A stretch of DNA of 64,000 nt from Skeletonema tropicum (lineage: Eukaryota > Bacillariophyta > Thalassiosirophyceae > Thalassiosirales > Thalassiosiraceae): contig CM074135.1 in NCBI GenBank assembly GCA_037178625.1, positions 2,668,001-2,732,000 on the forward strand, written 5' to 3'. Under the pieces are notes generated by a model that made no database searches, had not been told where the DNA came from, and worked only from the letters and a program-made list of their open reading frames with translations. Shown here in pieces: positions 21,059 to 31,358 of this stretch (the stretch's first letter is position 1; each line of letters opens with the position of its first letter). The translations under genes and the position numbers were made by a program.

Positions 21059-21366
21059 ATGTCTTGGATGGAGGAAATGCATTAAGGCGCCGATGATGGA
21101 GGATGAGACGCTGAGCTTGATGAAATGTTACACCACTCTACCCTCTCAATTGTATTAGATCCAATATTCAGATTGCAGCACGCAATTCTTCTTGTTACAC
21201 TTCTGATAATAATCACTAGCGACTGGAGCGATCTGGTCCAAACGGGACCATCGGTTGACGAGTAGAATCAGTGTTGGTATATCTCTTTGTTGAATATCAA
21301 AAAGGCATCTTTAAGATCTTGATCTTAATCGTCATCCAGATACGCTCCACGCCAGAGCCGACACCA
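21059..21366. other. Convergent spacer between L5 and L6
   Basis: 3' flanks of two converging LRR genes. Nothing else is recognised. Confidence 0.5.
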
Positions 21367-22716
21367 CTATTTCCTACGCCTCTTGTTGCTGCGGGACTTG
21401 ACACTTTCAACCCTGTCGCTACAGCATTGGTTATCGTTGTCGCATTCGTTCCTTTCTGTTGTTGCTGCTGCTGCTGCTGCTGCTGGCGGTTCCTCTTCTT
21501 CCATCGATGCAAGCTTGGCGTCTAGCACCTCAACTGTAGCAGCATGGTAAGCCCTTTCCTGTTGGATGTACTTCTTCACATTTACAGTGGATAACAATGT
21601 CATTATTGATGAAGACAACGCCAAGTAAAGTTCATCCTTCCCGTTGTGACTATCTATCAATGCAAGCACTTCGGGTAAGTGGAGAGGATCTATCTCACTG
21701 AATACGGAATGCTGATCGACATCCTGTAGACGGCACAACACTGCTCTTCTCGCGCTATGCAGCTGTGTCTTCACAACCTTCGCCTTCTCCACTGTGTTTG
21801 TGTTGCATCTACTCGAATTAATTCTTGTAGCCTCGTCGATACGCGCCTGGATTGGACAAATTAGATCTAATATGCGAATAATTTCCAGGGTGTGGTTTGA
21901 TTCCAAAGTAGCTTCAATACTAGAGATGTCGTTCACTAGCTTCAGCAGCATTATCCGTCCTTGCTTTGATATCCCATCGTTCTCAAATAACAGTAAACGC
22001 TTCAGTGATGTATTATGTTGCAGGGCATCAACCAGAATTGCAACTCCAGCGTCGTCGATCTTTTTTCCCATGAGATGTAGCTCTGTCAGTCCAGCATAAT
22101 CCCCCTGCAATAATTTTGTCAATTCACGACATCCATCATTATCGACGCTGTTTTTCCCAATATACATACATTCCAAATACTTGGGAATATGCTCACTGTC
22201 AATTTCTATCGATTGGATGCCGCAGCTCTCACAACTCAGCTCTTTAATTGGACTATCACATAAGGACCGAAGCAACAAGTTGAATCCTTCAGATTGAATG
22301 TTGCTGCCACTGAGATTCAATGATGTCAGTTTGCTTGAATGTTGTAAGAATGGCACCATGCTCCGCACTCCTGCTACACTGATTGATTGATTAGAGAACA
22401 GAAGTATTTTGTCGAGAGAACTGCTTCTTGTCAATCCTCTGAATAAGCACGACATGTTTTGATCGTTGAGGGCGCTCTCGTGTAGCTTCAACGTTTCCAA
22501 GTGGGTATTGTTTGAAATATCACGTCCAAGCTCCTCCCAATCGTCGTCGGTCATATTTTGGATGTAGGCAGTTCCGCCCCTCGCCACGAAGTTGATGGCA
22601 AGAGAATCATTTTCCTTGATCATCTGCAAGATGAAAATATCGGAATCAAAGTTGACTGTAATGGTACTTCGACTGTCGTTGTCGTTGATGAAAACAGTAT
22701 CTTCATCGCTATCCAT
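21367..22716 (-). CDS. LRR family protein L6, intact
   Basis: A full-length member of about 449 aa when started at ATG 22716 (MDSDEDTVF), the position matching other members; an ATG at 22773 would add 19 residues. It has an acidic leader with LQMIKENDSLA and YIQNMTDDDWEELGRDISNN, then about eight LRRs including FRGLTRSSS, GVRSMVPFLQHS and SCESCGIQSIEI, the linker VKTQLHSARR, the module SVFSEIDPLHLPEVLALIDS and SSIMTLLSTVNVKK, a coiled coil with a poly-Ala tract coded by a GCT microsatellite (about 21463-21485), and the tail SRSNKRRRK. LRRs suggest protein binding; the basic tail suggests nuclear import (inference). Confidence 0.9.
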   Translation of the reverse strand: MDSDEDTVFINDNDSRSTITVNFDSDIFILQMIKENDSLAINFVARGGTAYIQNMTDDDWEELGRDISNNTHLETLKLHESALNDQNMSCLFRGLTRSSSLDKILLFSNQSISVAGVRSMVPFLQHSSKLTSLNLSGSNIQSEGFNLLLRSLCDSPIKELSCESCGIQSIEIDSEHIPKYLECMYIGKNSVDNDGCRELTKLLQGDYAGLTELHLMGKKIDDAGVAILVDALQHNTSLKRLLLFENDGISKQGRIMLLKLVNDISSIEATLESNHTLEIIRILDLICPIQARIDEATRINSSRCNTNTVEKAKVVKTQLHSARRAVLCRLQDVDQHSVFSEIDPLHLPEVLALIDSHNGKDELYLALSSSIMTLLSTVNVKKYIQQERAYHAATVEVLDAKLASMEEEEPPAAAAAAATTERNECDNDNQCCSDRVESVKSRSNKRRRK

Positions 22717-22818
22717 TTTTGAGCGAGATGATATTATACGGTTGCATGCATAAAGAAAGTTGACACTATTCAACGCAGCGCATTAGCAGAGGAGAGGTCT
22801 CTTATCTCATGAAGATCA

Positions 22819-23070
22819 CCGAAGAGTAGGCCTTTGGATATAGGGGGGCGAGGGGGGAGCCCCCCGATATCGAGGGTTCTGATCTGGTGGCAAAATCGTC
22901 TAAATGGGGGTAAAATGGTCCATATTAGCCAACATTTTGCTAGCTTTAGACTGAAATCACGGGAGTTTCGCTAACTAACCGTCCCCCCCTTCTCGCCGGG
23001 GGGAATCTGGGGGGGAAATCCCCCCGATAAGGGGTAGGCTAGCCCCCTAATCCAAAGGCCTACCGAAGAG
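22819..23070. mobile_element. MITE with 8-bp target duplication (hAT-like)
   Basis: The element at 22827-23062 (236 bp) begins TAGGCCTTTGGATATAGGGG and ends with the inverted form CCCCTAATCCAAAGGCCTA, 13 bases perfect then nearly so. It is flanked by identical 8-mers CCGAAGAG (22819-22826 and 23063-23070). It has no ORF and G/C-run-rich arms. An 8-bp duplication is typical of hAT elements, but the terminal bases are not diagnostic. Confidence 0.85.
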
Positions 23071-24857
23071 TCATCAGAGAAAGCCGCTCGAGCGTGACAC
23101 CTACCTACCAGACGAACCGCTGTTCCGATTTGCAAATGAAAGTATTTTGCGATAGGGCTGGCAAAAGTTGAATCACAGTCGTGGAGCTCTTTTCTGCAAT
23201 TATTTTAGTTTAAAATGAGGGGCTATTGAACTGATGTATCTTGGATCTTGCTAGTCGGCGCGTCATTCGCTCGTCGCATGCGACGATGCGGCGTCGCACG
23301 GATAGAAAAGCCGATATCGAACACAAAAAGCGTCATTTTGGACAGAAACAGGTATTTTTCACCCCAACAACCAGCCAAATCTTGTTGCGTCGCAGAAAAT
23401 CTGGCATTACTACGCCAATATTGGCCAATAATATGCCGATGCTTTAAGCTGAAAGACTAATAACTTTCTATTTATATCGTTTGGAATGCATCTTCAGCGT
23501 TTGGTGGTGGTGCTCCGTTCAATTGCGTCGATATTTGCTGTAATCACGCACAAACACTAAAAAAATCTTGAAAAAGTGCATCTGACATGACAAATCCGAT
23601 GGCAAACCATAGCATTATCTTTCCCTTACACCCTCCACAACACTAAGAAGACTCTCCCTTACCCAATTTTTCACGCTGATTCCAATTATGTAAGCTGCAG
23701 CGTCCAATTCAAAGTAGTTTTGATGATAATTGCGGGTGACGCACATACACATGAATGTCTGCACATATCGGGCATGTCATGAAATGCTCATGTTTATGTA
23801 ACTTAGACAACATGATAGTAGTATATCATTAATAACTCCTTCTATATTCTATGATACTTGTTCAGTTTACTCGGATTTATTATTTACACGCAACATCTAC
23901 GCCATCATGGAGTTTTATATCGATCATTCGGCCTCCCATTTCATGAGACTTTGTAGGAAAGCCACTGATAACAGTTATAACGTTTGTCCCCAACCACAGC
24001 AAAAGGCGCACAATAGATGGCTGATGATTTAATGAGGTGAAAGGTCCCAATTGTACATGGAGAAGACGTTAATATCATGCCACAACACTTGTGTAGGCGA
24101 CTGCTGGTGGGCCGGCTTCTCATAACCCACAATCATTAGTATTCCAGGAAACCGAGAGTTGTAGTAGTCACTGTGGTAATATGAAGCAGTCCAGCTTGAC
24201 AACTTTGATTATCATATAGTAGACAAGACCTCTATGATCCATGGTGTGGTTTCAACATGTTTTGTGTCAGATATATACCACTATTGACTGAGATAAATTG
24301 TGGAAATCTTTCTTAATCGACGACATAGATTTGATATGTTGGATAGGCATTGCATGAGACCCACACCCGGTTAATTAGCGCATATTCCGTCCATATATAT
24401 AATATTGGTCGCCAATACAAACTTTTTTGCCGTTTAATGGACCGCAACGACGCCTTCGTGCTATTGGCTACATGTGCTCTGGGCGGAAGGGGGTGAAAAT
24501 CACCACCGCTATTGTGGCGGTCAAACGTTTCTTTTTGCTGAATATGGCGAGCCGCCGATTGAACCATTGAATTCAGCGTCAAAAAATGGTCTAGTAACTA
24601 CATTAGTACTTTGGAATGTCGACATTTAATTGTGTAATGAGGGTAGTAGGGTGGGAGGCCTCATGGTGCACAGCTCTTTTTTGCGTCGCTAAGAGTGATT
24701 TTGGATTTGCGACGTATGGCGCCTTTGCGACGAATGGCGCGCCGACTAGCTTGGATTTTCATCATGAGAACGCAACTTGAACGCAACATGAAGCGCAGCC
24801 CTACTTACTCATTCTTTGCGTTGCTGCTAAGAATAAACACAGCAGTCGCCATCATCG
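23071..24857. other. 1.8-kb region without recognised genes
   Basis: Low-complexity AT-rich DNA with short frames that show no family motif. Small palindromes occur (for example GTCGCATGCGAC near 23274). Repeated GCGACG-type words near 24685-24740 precede the aldehyde dehydrogenase start and may belong to its upstream region. No RNA gene is seen. Confidence 0.4.
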
Positions 24858-26714
24858 ATGAAATTCGTAACATCGCTCTTATTTTCAGTGGGGCTAAGCA
24901 ATCATCTCTCGCCCTCGCTTGCATTGAACGGCAGCAGTAGAAGTGCAGCAAAAATTATCGGTAGCAGATGCTTCACTGCTGCGTTCCGATCAACAACAAT
25001 ACCATCCAGAACAACCACGAAACGATATTATTACGCCTCCACCATGATACGAACTGACAGCTCCACCTCTCTACTATCAAATAACAACAACAACAATAAT
25101 GACGAAGCAGCGTCACCATCATTACCATACACACCCATATCCGATATCGGCCCCCTCATCACCGAAGCACGCACCTCCCACGGCACTCACTTCACACGCT
25201 CTTACCAATTCCGCATCGCCCAAATCAACGGAATCGAACGCCTCCTCCGTGACAATCGCTCTGCACTAGCCAATGCAATCCAACATGATCTAGGCCAGGG
25301 AGCCATGTACGCCGAAGCCTTTGAATTGGGCACCAGCTTGCTCGGTCGGATCGACTATACCAAATCCAATCTAAAGTCATGGATGGCCACACAAGCCAAA
25401 CCGACGCCATTTCCAGTCAACTTGAACATACCGGTGCATTGTGAATTAACCCCCTACCCACGTGGAGTCGCATTGATCATCACTCCGTGGAATGTACCAA
25501 TTACGTTAGTGTTGGGACCATTAATGGATGCCATTGCGGCGGGGAATGTGTGTGTCTTGAAAATGTCCGAGAAGTGTGTCCATACGACAAGTCTTCTATC
25601 CGAATTATTAACGAGTGGAAAGTATTTGGATGAACGTGTGGTCAAGGTGGTGAATGGTGGAGCAGACCAGGCGACTGAATTATTGCGGCATCGGTTTGAT
25701 GTAGTATCGTACACTGGTGGAGAAACGGTGGGGAGGATTGTCAATGAGGCTACCGCCAAGTTTTTGACACCGACATTGTTGGAGCTTGGGGGGAAGAATC
25801 CAGTGTTTGTTACCAAGAATGCAGATTTGGCATCTACGGTGAAGAGGATTGTATGGGGGAAGGTTAGTGCCAATACGGGGCAGATGTGTGTGTGTCCTGA
25901 TTATTGTGTGGTGGAGTCGAGTGTGAAGGAGGAGTTTGTGGAGGCGTTGTGCAAGACTATGGATGAATTTTATCCAGTCTCTTCCTATTCTGGTGATAGT
26001 AGTAATGGCAGTAGTCGTGGCGATGTAGGAAAGATGATTTCAGTGGAACATGCCGAACGAGTAGTGTCAATGGTAGATTCTACTTGCAAAGTGATATATG
26101 GAGGGGAGCATCATGACACAAAGGATCGATTTGTTGCACCGACCATTGTAGAAGCAACAGCGGATTCCACCATAATGAAGGATGAAATCTTTGGTCCGAT
26201 TCTTGCAATTGTCACTGTTCCAGACCTCGATAGTGGTATTGAATTCGTTCAAACGAACTTCTCGTCGAAGGGAAAACACCCATTGAACCTGTATCTGTTC
26301 ACCAAGTCGAAAGATGAACAGCGGAAAATCATGGATGCAATCCCCTCAGGAACCTGCGCTGTCAATGATGTTATTAAACAGTGCGCAAACCCTCATGTGC
26401 CGTTCGGCGGTGTTGGAACTTCTGGATTGGGAGCCTACTATGGTAAATTCGGCTTTGACTTCTTCAGCCATTATCGAGGTAGCCTAATATTGAAGAATTA
26501 TTCTACTTTCAAGTGGGATCCGGCTGTGTGGATGTCATTTCCTCCATATAACGAGAACAAGCTCCGTGCGTTTCAAAGCTTGTCGAAATTGCCACTAATT
26601 TTTAGCCCGTTGAAGAAGATTGCTCCAGTGGCGAAAGCTCTTTTCCCTGTAGCATTAGGTACTCTATTGTTTTGGGCTGGCATGATGGTGGAACGATTCA
26701 AGTACTTTGGATGA
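24858..26714 (+). CDS. Aldehyde dehydrogenase, class 3 type, C-terminal membrane anchor
   Basis: The 618-aa enzyme oxidises aldehydes to acids with NAD(P)+. Motifs are ITPWNVP (about 208-214, substrate Asn), VSYTGG (about 283-288), the general-base Glu309 in LLELGGKNP, the catalytic Cys344 in TGQMCVCPDY, and EIFGPIL (about 443-449). NxGQxCxxPDY and the short core resemble ALDH3. A final hydrophobic helix, ALFPVALGTLLFWAGMMVE, resembles the anchor of fatty aldehyde dehydrogenase ALDH3A2, which suggests membrane-bound fatty-aldehyde oxidation (inference). The N-terminus has a signal-like stretch and about 85 extra residues, with a run of Asn, so it may enter the ER or an organelle. Single exon; the ATG is the first in frame. 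It is an isolated host gene inside the LRR array. Confidence 0.92.
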   Translation: MKFVTSLLFSVGLSNHLSPSLALNGSSRSAAKIIGSRCFTAAFRSTTIPSRTTTKRYYYASTMIRTDSSTSLLSNNNNNNNDEAASPSLPYTPISDIGPLITEARTSHGTHFTRSYQFRIAQINGIERLLRDNRSALANAIQHDLGQGAMYAEAFELGTSLLGRIDYTKSNLKSWMATQAKPTPFPVNLNIPVHCELTPYPRGVALIITPWNVPITLVLGPLMDAIAAGNVCVLKMSEKCVHTTSLLSELLTSGKYLDERVVKVVNGGADQATELLRHRFDVVSYTGGETVGRIVNEATAKFLTPTLLELGGKNPVFVTKNADLASTVKRIVWGKVSANTGQMCVCPDYCVVESSVKEEFVEALCKTMDEFYPVSSYSGDSSNGSSRGDVGKMISVEHAERVVSMVDSTCKVIYGGEHHDTKDRFVAPTIVEATADSTIMKDEIFGPILAIVTVPDLDSGIEFVQTNFSSKGKHPLNLYLFTKSKDEQRKIMDAIPSGTCAVNDVIKQCANPHVPFGGVGTSGLGAYYGKFGFDFFSHYRGSLILKNYSTFKWDPAVWMSFPPYNENKLRAFQSLSKLPLIFSPLKKIAPVAKALFPVALGTLLFWAGMMVERFKYFG

Positions 26715-26957
26715 CTGCGGTGCACACGTAATAAAGCATGATTTGCCTCAAATGGTCTGGATCGGCTCAAACAGGACGTATTCGATGCCGTCGTGAGTCG
26801 TAATAATATTGCTGCACTAATATCTACAGCACAAAGCTGATTAGCAATGATAGTAAATAACGAACCTGATAACTCGAGATATGAGTATCAGCTATCAAGC
26901 CGATTGAGCACGTATCAGCCGACTGAGCACTTTCGCCGGGCCCCCTCCCCCTCCCAC

Positions 26958-28274
26958 CTACTCCCGACGTCTTTTGCTGCTGCGAGATTCTCCGGCTTCA
27001 GACACATCAAATCCTGCAGCTTTGTTGATTTCCGCAAGCTCGGCAACCAGCTCTTCCAATTTGGCTGCATGGTAGGCAATTTTCGCTTCAACACATTGTT
27101 TTCTGTTCACTGTGGATATCACTCCGGCTATCGATGATTTCAATGCAACATACAGTTCTCCAGGGCCATGACGTCGACATACCAAGGAAAGAACTTCAGG
27201 CAAGTGAAGAGGGTTGATCTCGCTGTACAACGATCGATTTACTCCCTGAAGATCCGCCATCACTGCTCTTGCTCTACTATGAAGCTGTGTCTGAATCACT
27301 TTCTCTCTGCCAGCTGCTTCTGGATTATCTTTGTTATTCCTATTGACATTTGTAGCCATTCTGATAGGTGCATCCACTACGCTTGTATAGTCCAAACGAA
27401 GATACGTCAAGGTGTGATTTGATTGCAGCGTTGCTTCAATGCTAGAGATATCATTCACTAGTTTCAGCAGCATTAGATAACCCTGTGTTGATATGCCATC
27501 ATTCTCCCTTAAATCTAAACTCTCCAGCGACGTATTGTTTTGTAGGGCATCGACCAGCACATCCACACCTTCGTCGTCAATCCTATTTCTTCTGAGATCG
27601 AGATTTTCCAGTTCCACATCCCTCCCTGTCAACAATTCCGCTAATCCCCGACAGCCGTCAGCATTGATGTTGTTATCACATATACTTAGAGAGTTGAGTT
27701 TTCTAGGAATGTGCTCGCTGTTAATCTCAATCGATTCGATGCCACAGTTATTACAGCACAGTGTCTTGATCGGGCTATCACGCAACGACGCTATCAACAA
27801 GTTGAATCCTGCTGATTGAATATTATTGCCGCTGAGATTCATCATTCTGAGATTGTCGGTATGATGTAGAAACGGCACCATGCTCCTAATCCCCTCCGCG
27901 CTGAAGCCGCCAAACGTCACGAATTTTATTGAACTGCTCCTCGTCAAACCCCGGAATAAAGAAGGGATGTTATGATCATTGAGGGTGCCTCCATACAGAA
28001 GTAATTCTGTCAAGTGAGTGTTGTTTGAAATATTACGGCCGAGCTCTTCCCATTTATCAAGCGACATGTTTTGAATCCAATATTCACTGCCATCCTCTTC
28101 CAAACTTGTCGTGAGCGGATCATTTTCCGCAATCAATTGCGTGGTTTTTTTGAACCCATGTCCGTCATACCAAGGCGAGCCCTCAGAGTTGCTGTCATCG
28201 TCACCTCCTCCAGCATCATCTCCTTCTGCTAATTCAATGTCGTCAAAGCGGTCACTATCGTCGATGCTACTCAT
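26958..28274 (-). CDS. LRR family protein L7, intact
   Basis: A 438-aa full-length member. The acidic leader (MSSIDDSDRFDDIELAEGD) is followed by QLIAENDPLTTSL and YWIQNMSLDKWEELGRNIS, then LRRs with FRGLTRSSSI, GIRSMVPFLHHT, CCNNCGIESIEI, RNRIDDEGVDVLVDALQNN and ENDGISTQGYLMLLKLVND. The linker VIQTQLHSRARAVMADLQGV leads to SLYSEINPLHLPEVLSLVC, SSIAGVISTVNRKQC, a coiled coil and SRSSKRRRE. It diverges from L8 across a 287-bp promoter region. It has no premature stop and is the best reference copy for judging the lesions of L4 and L5. Confidence 0.92.
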   Translation of the reverse strand: MSSIDDSDRFDDIELAEGDDAGGGDDDSNSEGSPWYDGHGFKKTTQLIAENDPLTTSLEEDGSEYWIQNMSLDKWEELGRNISNNTHLTELLLYGGTLNDHNIPSLFRGLTRSSSIKFVTFGGFSAEGIRSMVPFLHHTDNLRMMNLSGNNIQSAGFNLLIASLRDSPIKTLCCNNCGIESIEINSEHIPRKLNSLSICDNNINADGCRGLAELLTGRDVELENLDLRRNRIDDEGVDVLVDALQNNTSLESLDLRENDGISTQGYLMLLKLVNDISSIEATLQSNHTLTYLRLDYTSVVDAPIRMATNVNRNNKDNPEAAGREKVIQTQLHSRARAVMADLQGVNRSLYSEINPLHLPEVLSLVCRRHGPGELYVALKSSIAGVISTVNRKQCVEAKIAYHAAKLEELVAELAEINKAAGFDVSEAGESRSSKRRRE

Positions 28275-28380
28275 CTTCGTTACACATCTTCGTTACAGCT
28301 CATTTAGGTTGGTTGTGTCATGTCTCATGTCATTTGTTATGTCCGTCCCAACTTCACTGAAAATGAAAAATGATACGTGT

Positions 28381-28395
28381 ATGTAGGAATCAATA
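28381..28395 (+). promoter_or_regulatory. ATGTAGGAATCAATA motif between divergent LRR genes L7 and L8
   Basis: One base away from the exact motif at 30290. The following bases CTGATTTC are also shared. It lies 167 bases upstream of the L8 start, a spacing close to that before L9. Confidence 0.5.
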
Positions 28396-28561
28396 CTGAT
28401 TTCCCCGCCACGCAGACACAACACACCTTTCAACATCAACTCCATGGTGCCTTCGCTGCGTGCGCTGTCCTCATTGATATCTGCTTGGATTGCGTCAATA
28501 AGTACAGCTGCTCTATTGAAAAGAAATATATGCAGTTAGTTGAAGAAGCAGGTTGACGAAA

Positions 28562-29885
28562 ATGGATGGCGACGACGGTGGCTTCCATGATGAATACGCT
28601 GATTCCGATCATTCCATCTTGCAGATGATCAAGGAAAATAATCCTGTTGCCAAAAACTTCTTGGCGCAGGGAGAAATGGACTACATTCAAAATATGTCCG
28701 ACGACGATTGGGAGGAGCTTGGACGCGATATTTCAAACAATACCCACTTGGAAACTCTGGAGCTCTATGAAGGCGCCCTTAACGATCGTAAGATGTCTTG
28801 TTTATTCAGAGGATTGACGAGGAGCAGCTCTCTCGACAAAATGATTCTGCACTCTAATAAACCAATCTGTATATCAGGAGTGCGGAGCATGGTGCCATTC
28901 TTACAACATTCCAGCAAACTGACAAATTTTGAATCTCAGGGGGAGCATTATTCAATCGGAAGGATTCGAGTTGGTATTTCGGTCCTTATGTGACAGTCCC
29001 ATTGAAATTCTGGATTTCAGTGAATGTGGCATAGAATCGATTGAGATTGACAGCGAGCTTATTCCCAAGTATTTAAAATATATGACGATCGAGAAAAACA
29101 GCGTCGATAATGATGGATGTCGTGAATTGACAAAATTATTGCGGGGGGAGAGTGCTACACTGAAACTTTTGTCTCTCACGGGAAATAAGATTGACGACGC
29201 TGGAGTTGCAATCCTGGTTGATGCCCTGCAACATAATACATCACTAAAGTATTTGGTTGTAAGTGAGAATGATGGAATATCAAAGCAAGGACGGATAATG
29301 CTGCTGAAGCTAGTGAACGACATCTCTAGTATTGAAGCTACTTTGAAATCAAACCACACCCTGGAAGATATTTGTTTCCGTCCCTTGGGACCGCTTGGTC
29401 CAAATTGTGCTTGTCCAATTCTAGCACTTATCGACGAGGCTACAAACATTAATTCGAGTAGGTGCAAGTGCAACACACACGCAGTTGATAAGGCGAAGGT
29501 GATCATGACGCAGCTTGATAGCGAGAGAAGAGCCAAATTGTGCTTGCTACAGGATGTTGATCATTCCGTATTCAGTGAGATTGATCCTCTTTACTTACCC
29601 GAAGTGCTTGCATTGATAGATCATCACAACGGGGAGGACGAACTTTTCTTGGCATTGTCTTCATCAATAATGACATTGTTATCCACTGTAAATGTGAAGA
29701 AGTACATCCAACAGGAGAGGGCTTACCATGCAGCTAAATTGGAGGAACTAGACGCCAAGCTCGCATCGATGGAGGAAGAGGAAGCAGCAGCAGCAGAAAG
29801 GAACGAATGTGGTACCGATAACGAATGCTGCAGCGACAGGGTTGAAAGTGTCGAGTTCCGCAGCAACAAGAGGCGTAGGAAATAG
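28562..29885 (+). CDS. LRR family protein L8, one-base frameshift
   Basis: ATG 28562 (MDGDDGG) starts a typical acidic leader, LQMIKENNPVAKNF, DDDWEELGRDISNN, FRGLTRSSSL and GVRSMVPFLQHSSKLTN. At the T run 28927-28930 one extra T shifts the frame. Reading continues one frame over from LNLRGSIIQSEGFELVFRS to the normal end (SSIMTLLSTVNVKK, coiled coil, FRSNKRRRK, stop 29885). As written, translation from the ATG would stop at 28993. A homopolymer indel in an otherwise clean gene is a common assembly error, so I keep it as a gene; a real null allele is the alternative. The CxxCG repeat is altered here to DFSECGIESIEI. Confidence 0.82.
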
Positions 29886-30471
29886 TGGTGTCGGCTCCGG
29901 GGATGGAGTGTATCTCACTCTGTGGAGACAATTGGATGACAATTCAGACATGTTTGATGTTGAAGTACCTACCTGTTCCTAAAGTTGTCGTCTTTAGTTA
30001 TTCAACGAAGACAATGACTACAGAATTCAACTCCATCTTGCTACTTACATAGATCTCAATCTTCAGTGTCCTACTTTTTTTTACATAAGTTCAAGTATTA
30101 CAGCTCAAAGAAGTCGTTAGTTTGAAATCAAGTGCGAAGATTAAGTACTACTCCTACACGATGACCACACAAACACAACGTTGAGAGCAAGACATCCTCG
30201 GCGAAAGATGGCAAGCTAAAAGTAATAAGTACAACATAGGTGAGCAGGGCCTGCTCGAAAATCCAATAATTGAGTCTTGTATCTCTTCAACGTAGGAATC
30301 AATACTGATTTCTCACCACCTGCTCGCAAATACGATACAACTCGGCCGCCTTTTCTGTCGCAAGCAAGCCTTTCTAAGCGTTCACACTCATGGACTTCTG
30401 CTTGGATTGCTCAATAATTACGGCAGCTCTATTGAAAAAACGCAATTGGTTGAAGAGGCAACTTGACGAAA
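29886..30471. other. L8-L9 spacer, paralogous to 36290-36730
   Basis: Non-coding. Blocks such as ATTACAGCTCAAAGAAGT, TTTGAAATCAAGT and GTAGGAATCAATACTGATTT recur in the same order in the spacer before L11, so gene and spacer were duplicated together. The motif ACGTAGGAATCAATA is at 30290-30304. Confidence 0.7.
30290..30304 (+). promoter_or_regulatory. ACGTAGGAATCAATA motif upstream of L9
   Basis: Exact copy of the shared motif, 168 bases before the L9 ATG and followed by CTGATTTC as in L8 and L11. Confidence 0.5.
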
Positions 30472-30996
30472 ATGGATAGCGACGACGAAAGCTCAAGCTC
30501 TAAAGAGGAAGATTCTGTCAGAAGTATCAACATCCATGAATACGCTGATTCTGATCATTCCATCTTGCAAAAGATCAAGGAAAATGATCCTTTCGCCCTT
30601 GCCTTAGTTGCCAAGGGCGAAACTGACTACATCCAAAATATGACCGACGACGATTGGGAGGAGCTTGGACGTGATATTACAAGCAATACTCACTTGAAAG
30701 CTCTGAAGCTCTATGAAGGCGCCCTCAACGATCGCAAGATGTCGTGTTTATTCAGAGGATTGACAAGCAGCAGTTCCATCACAATCATGAATCTGTACTC
30801 TAATCAATCAATCAGTGTAGCAGGAGTGCGGAGCATGGTGCCATTCTTACAACATTATTCAAGCGAACTGACATTTTTGAATCTCAGGGGCTGCAATATT
30901 CAATCGGACGGATTCAACTTGTTGTTTCGGTCATTATGTGACAGTCCCATAGATGACTTGTGTTGCAATGACTGTGGCATCGAATCGATTGAAATT

Positions 30997-31309
30997 TACC
31001 CTTGCGCACTTGCATGCTTTTTACCTCGAGTCTCCATTTTTTTCGATTTTTAAAAATGTTCGTTTCTTGTAATGTTTAACATGGTAGCCCCCATACTAAA
31101 TGGGACCCCTCTGCCATCAAGGCCGAGTTGGAGAAGGGTCGGATCTGACGCCGCAACTCGATGCCACTATGCCATACGAGGTTGGGAGACCCTTCAGGAC
31201 CGGGCTGTGCGACCTTGGTCACCGAGATATCGTCATTTGAATTTATGAATTTCCCCCATTTCGTGTCGGCTGGACATCTCTTGTGTATTGTGTTCGTAGG
31301 TGTCCTTTG
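30997..31309 (+). repeat. Left terminal inverted repeat of the 2.35-kb transposon
   Basis: 313 bases that match the reverse complement of 33038-33350. The only differences seen are TAATG/TAAAG and AACATGG/AACACGG. Confidence 0.92.
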
Positions 31310-31358
31310 TGTGGCCTACGAAGCCAAAATATGAGTAGTAATGCATTAGTGTTATTAG

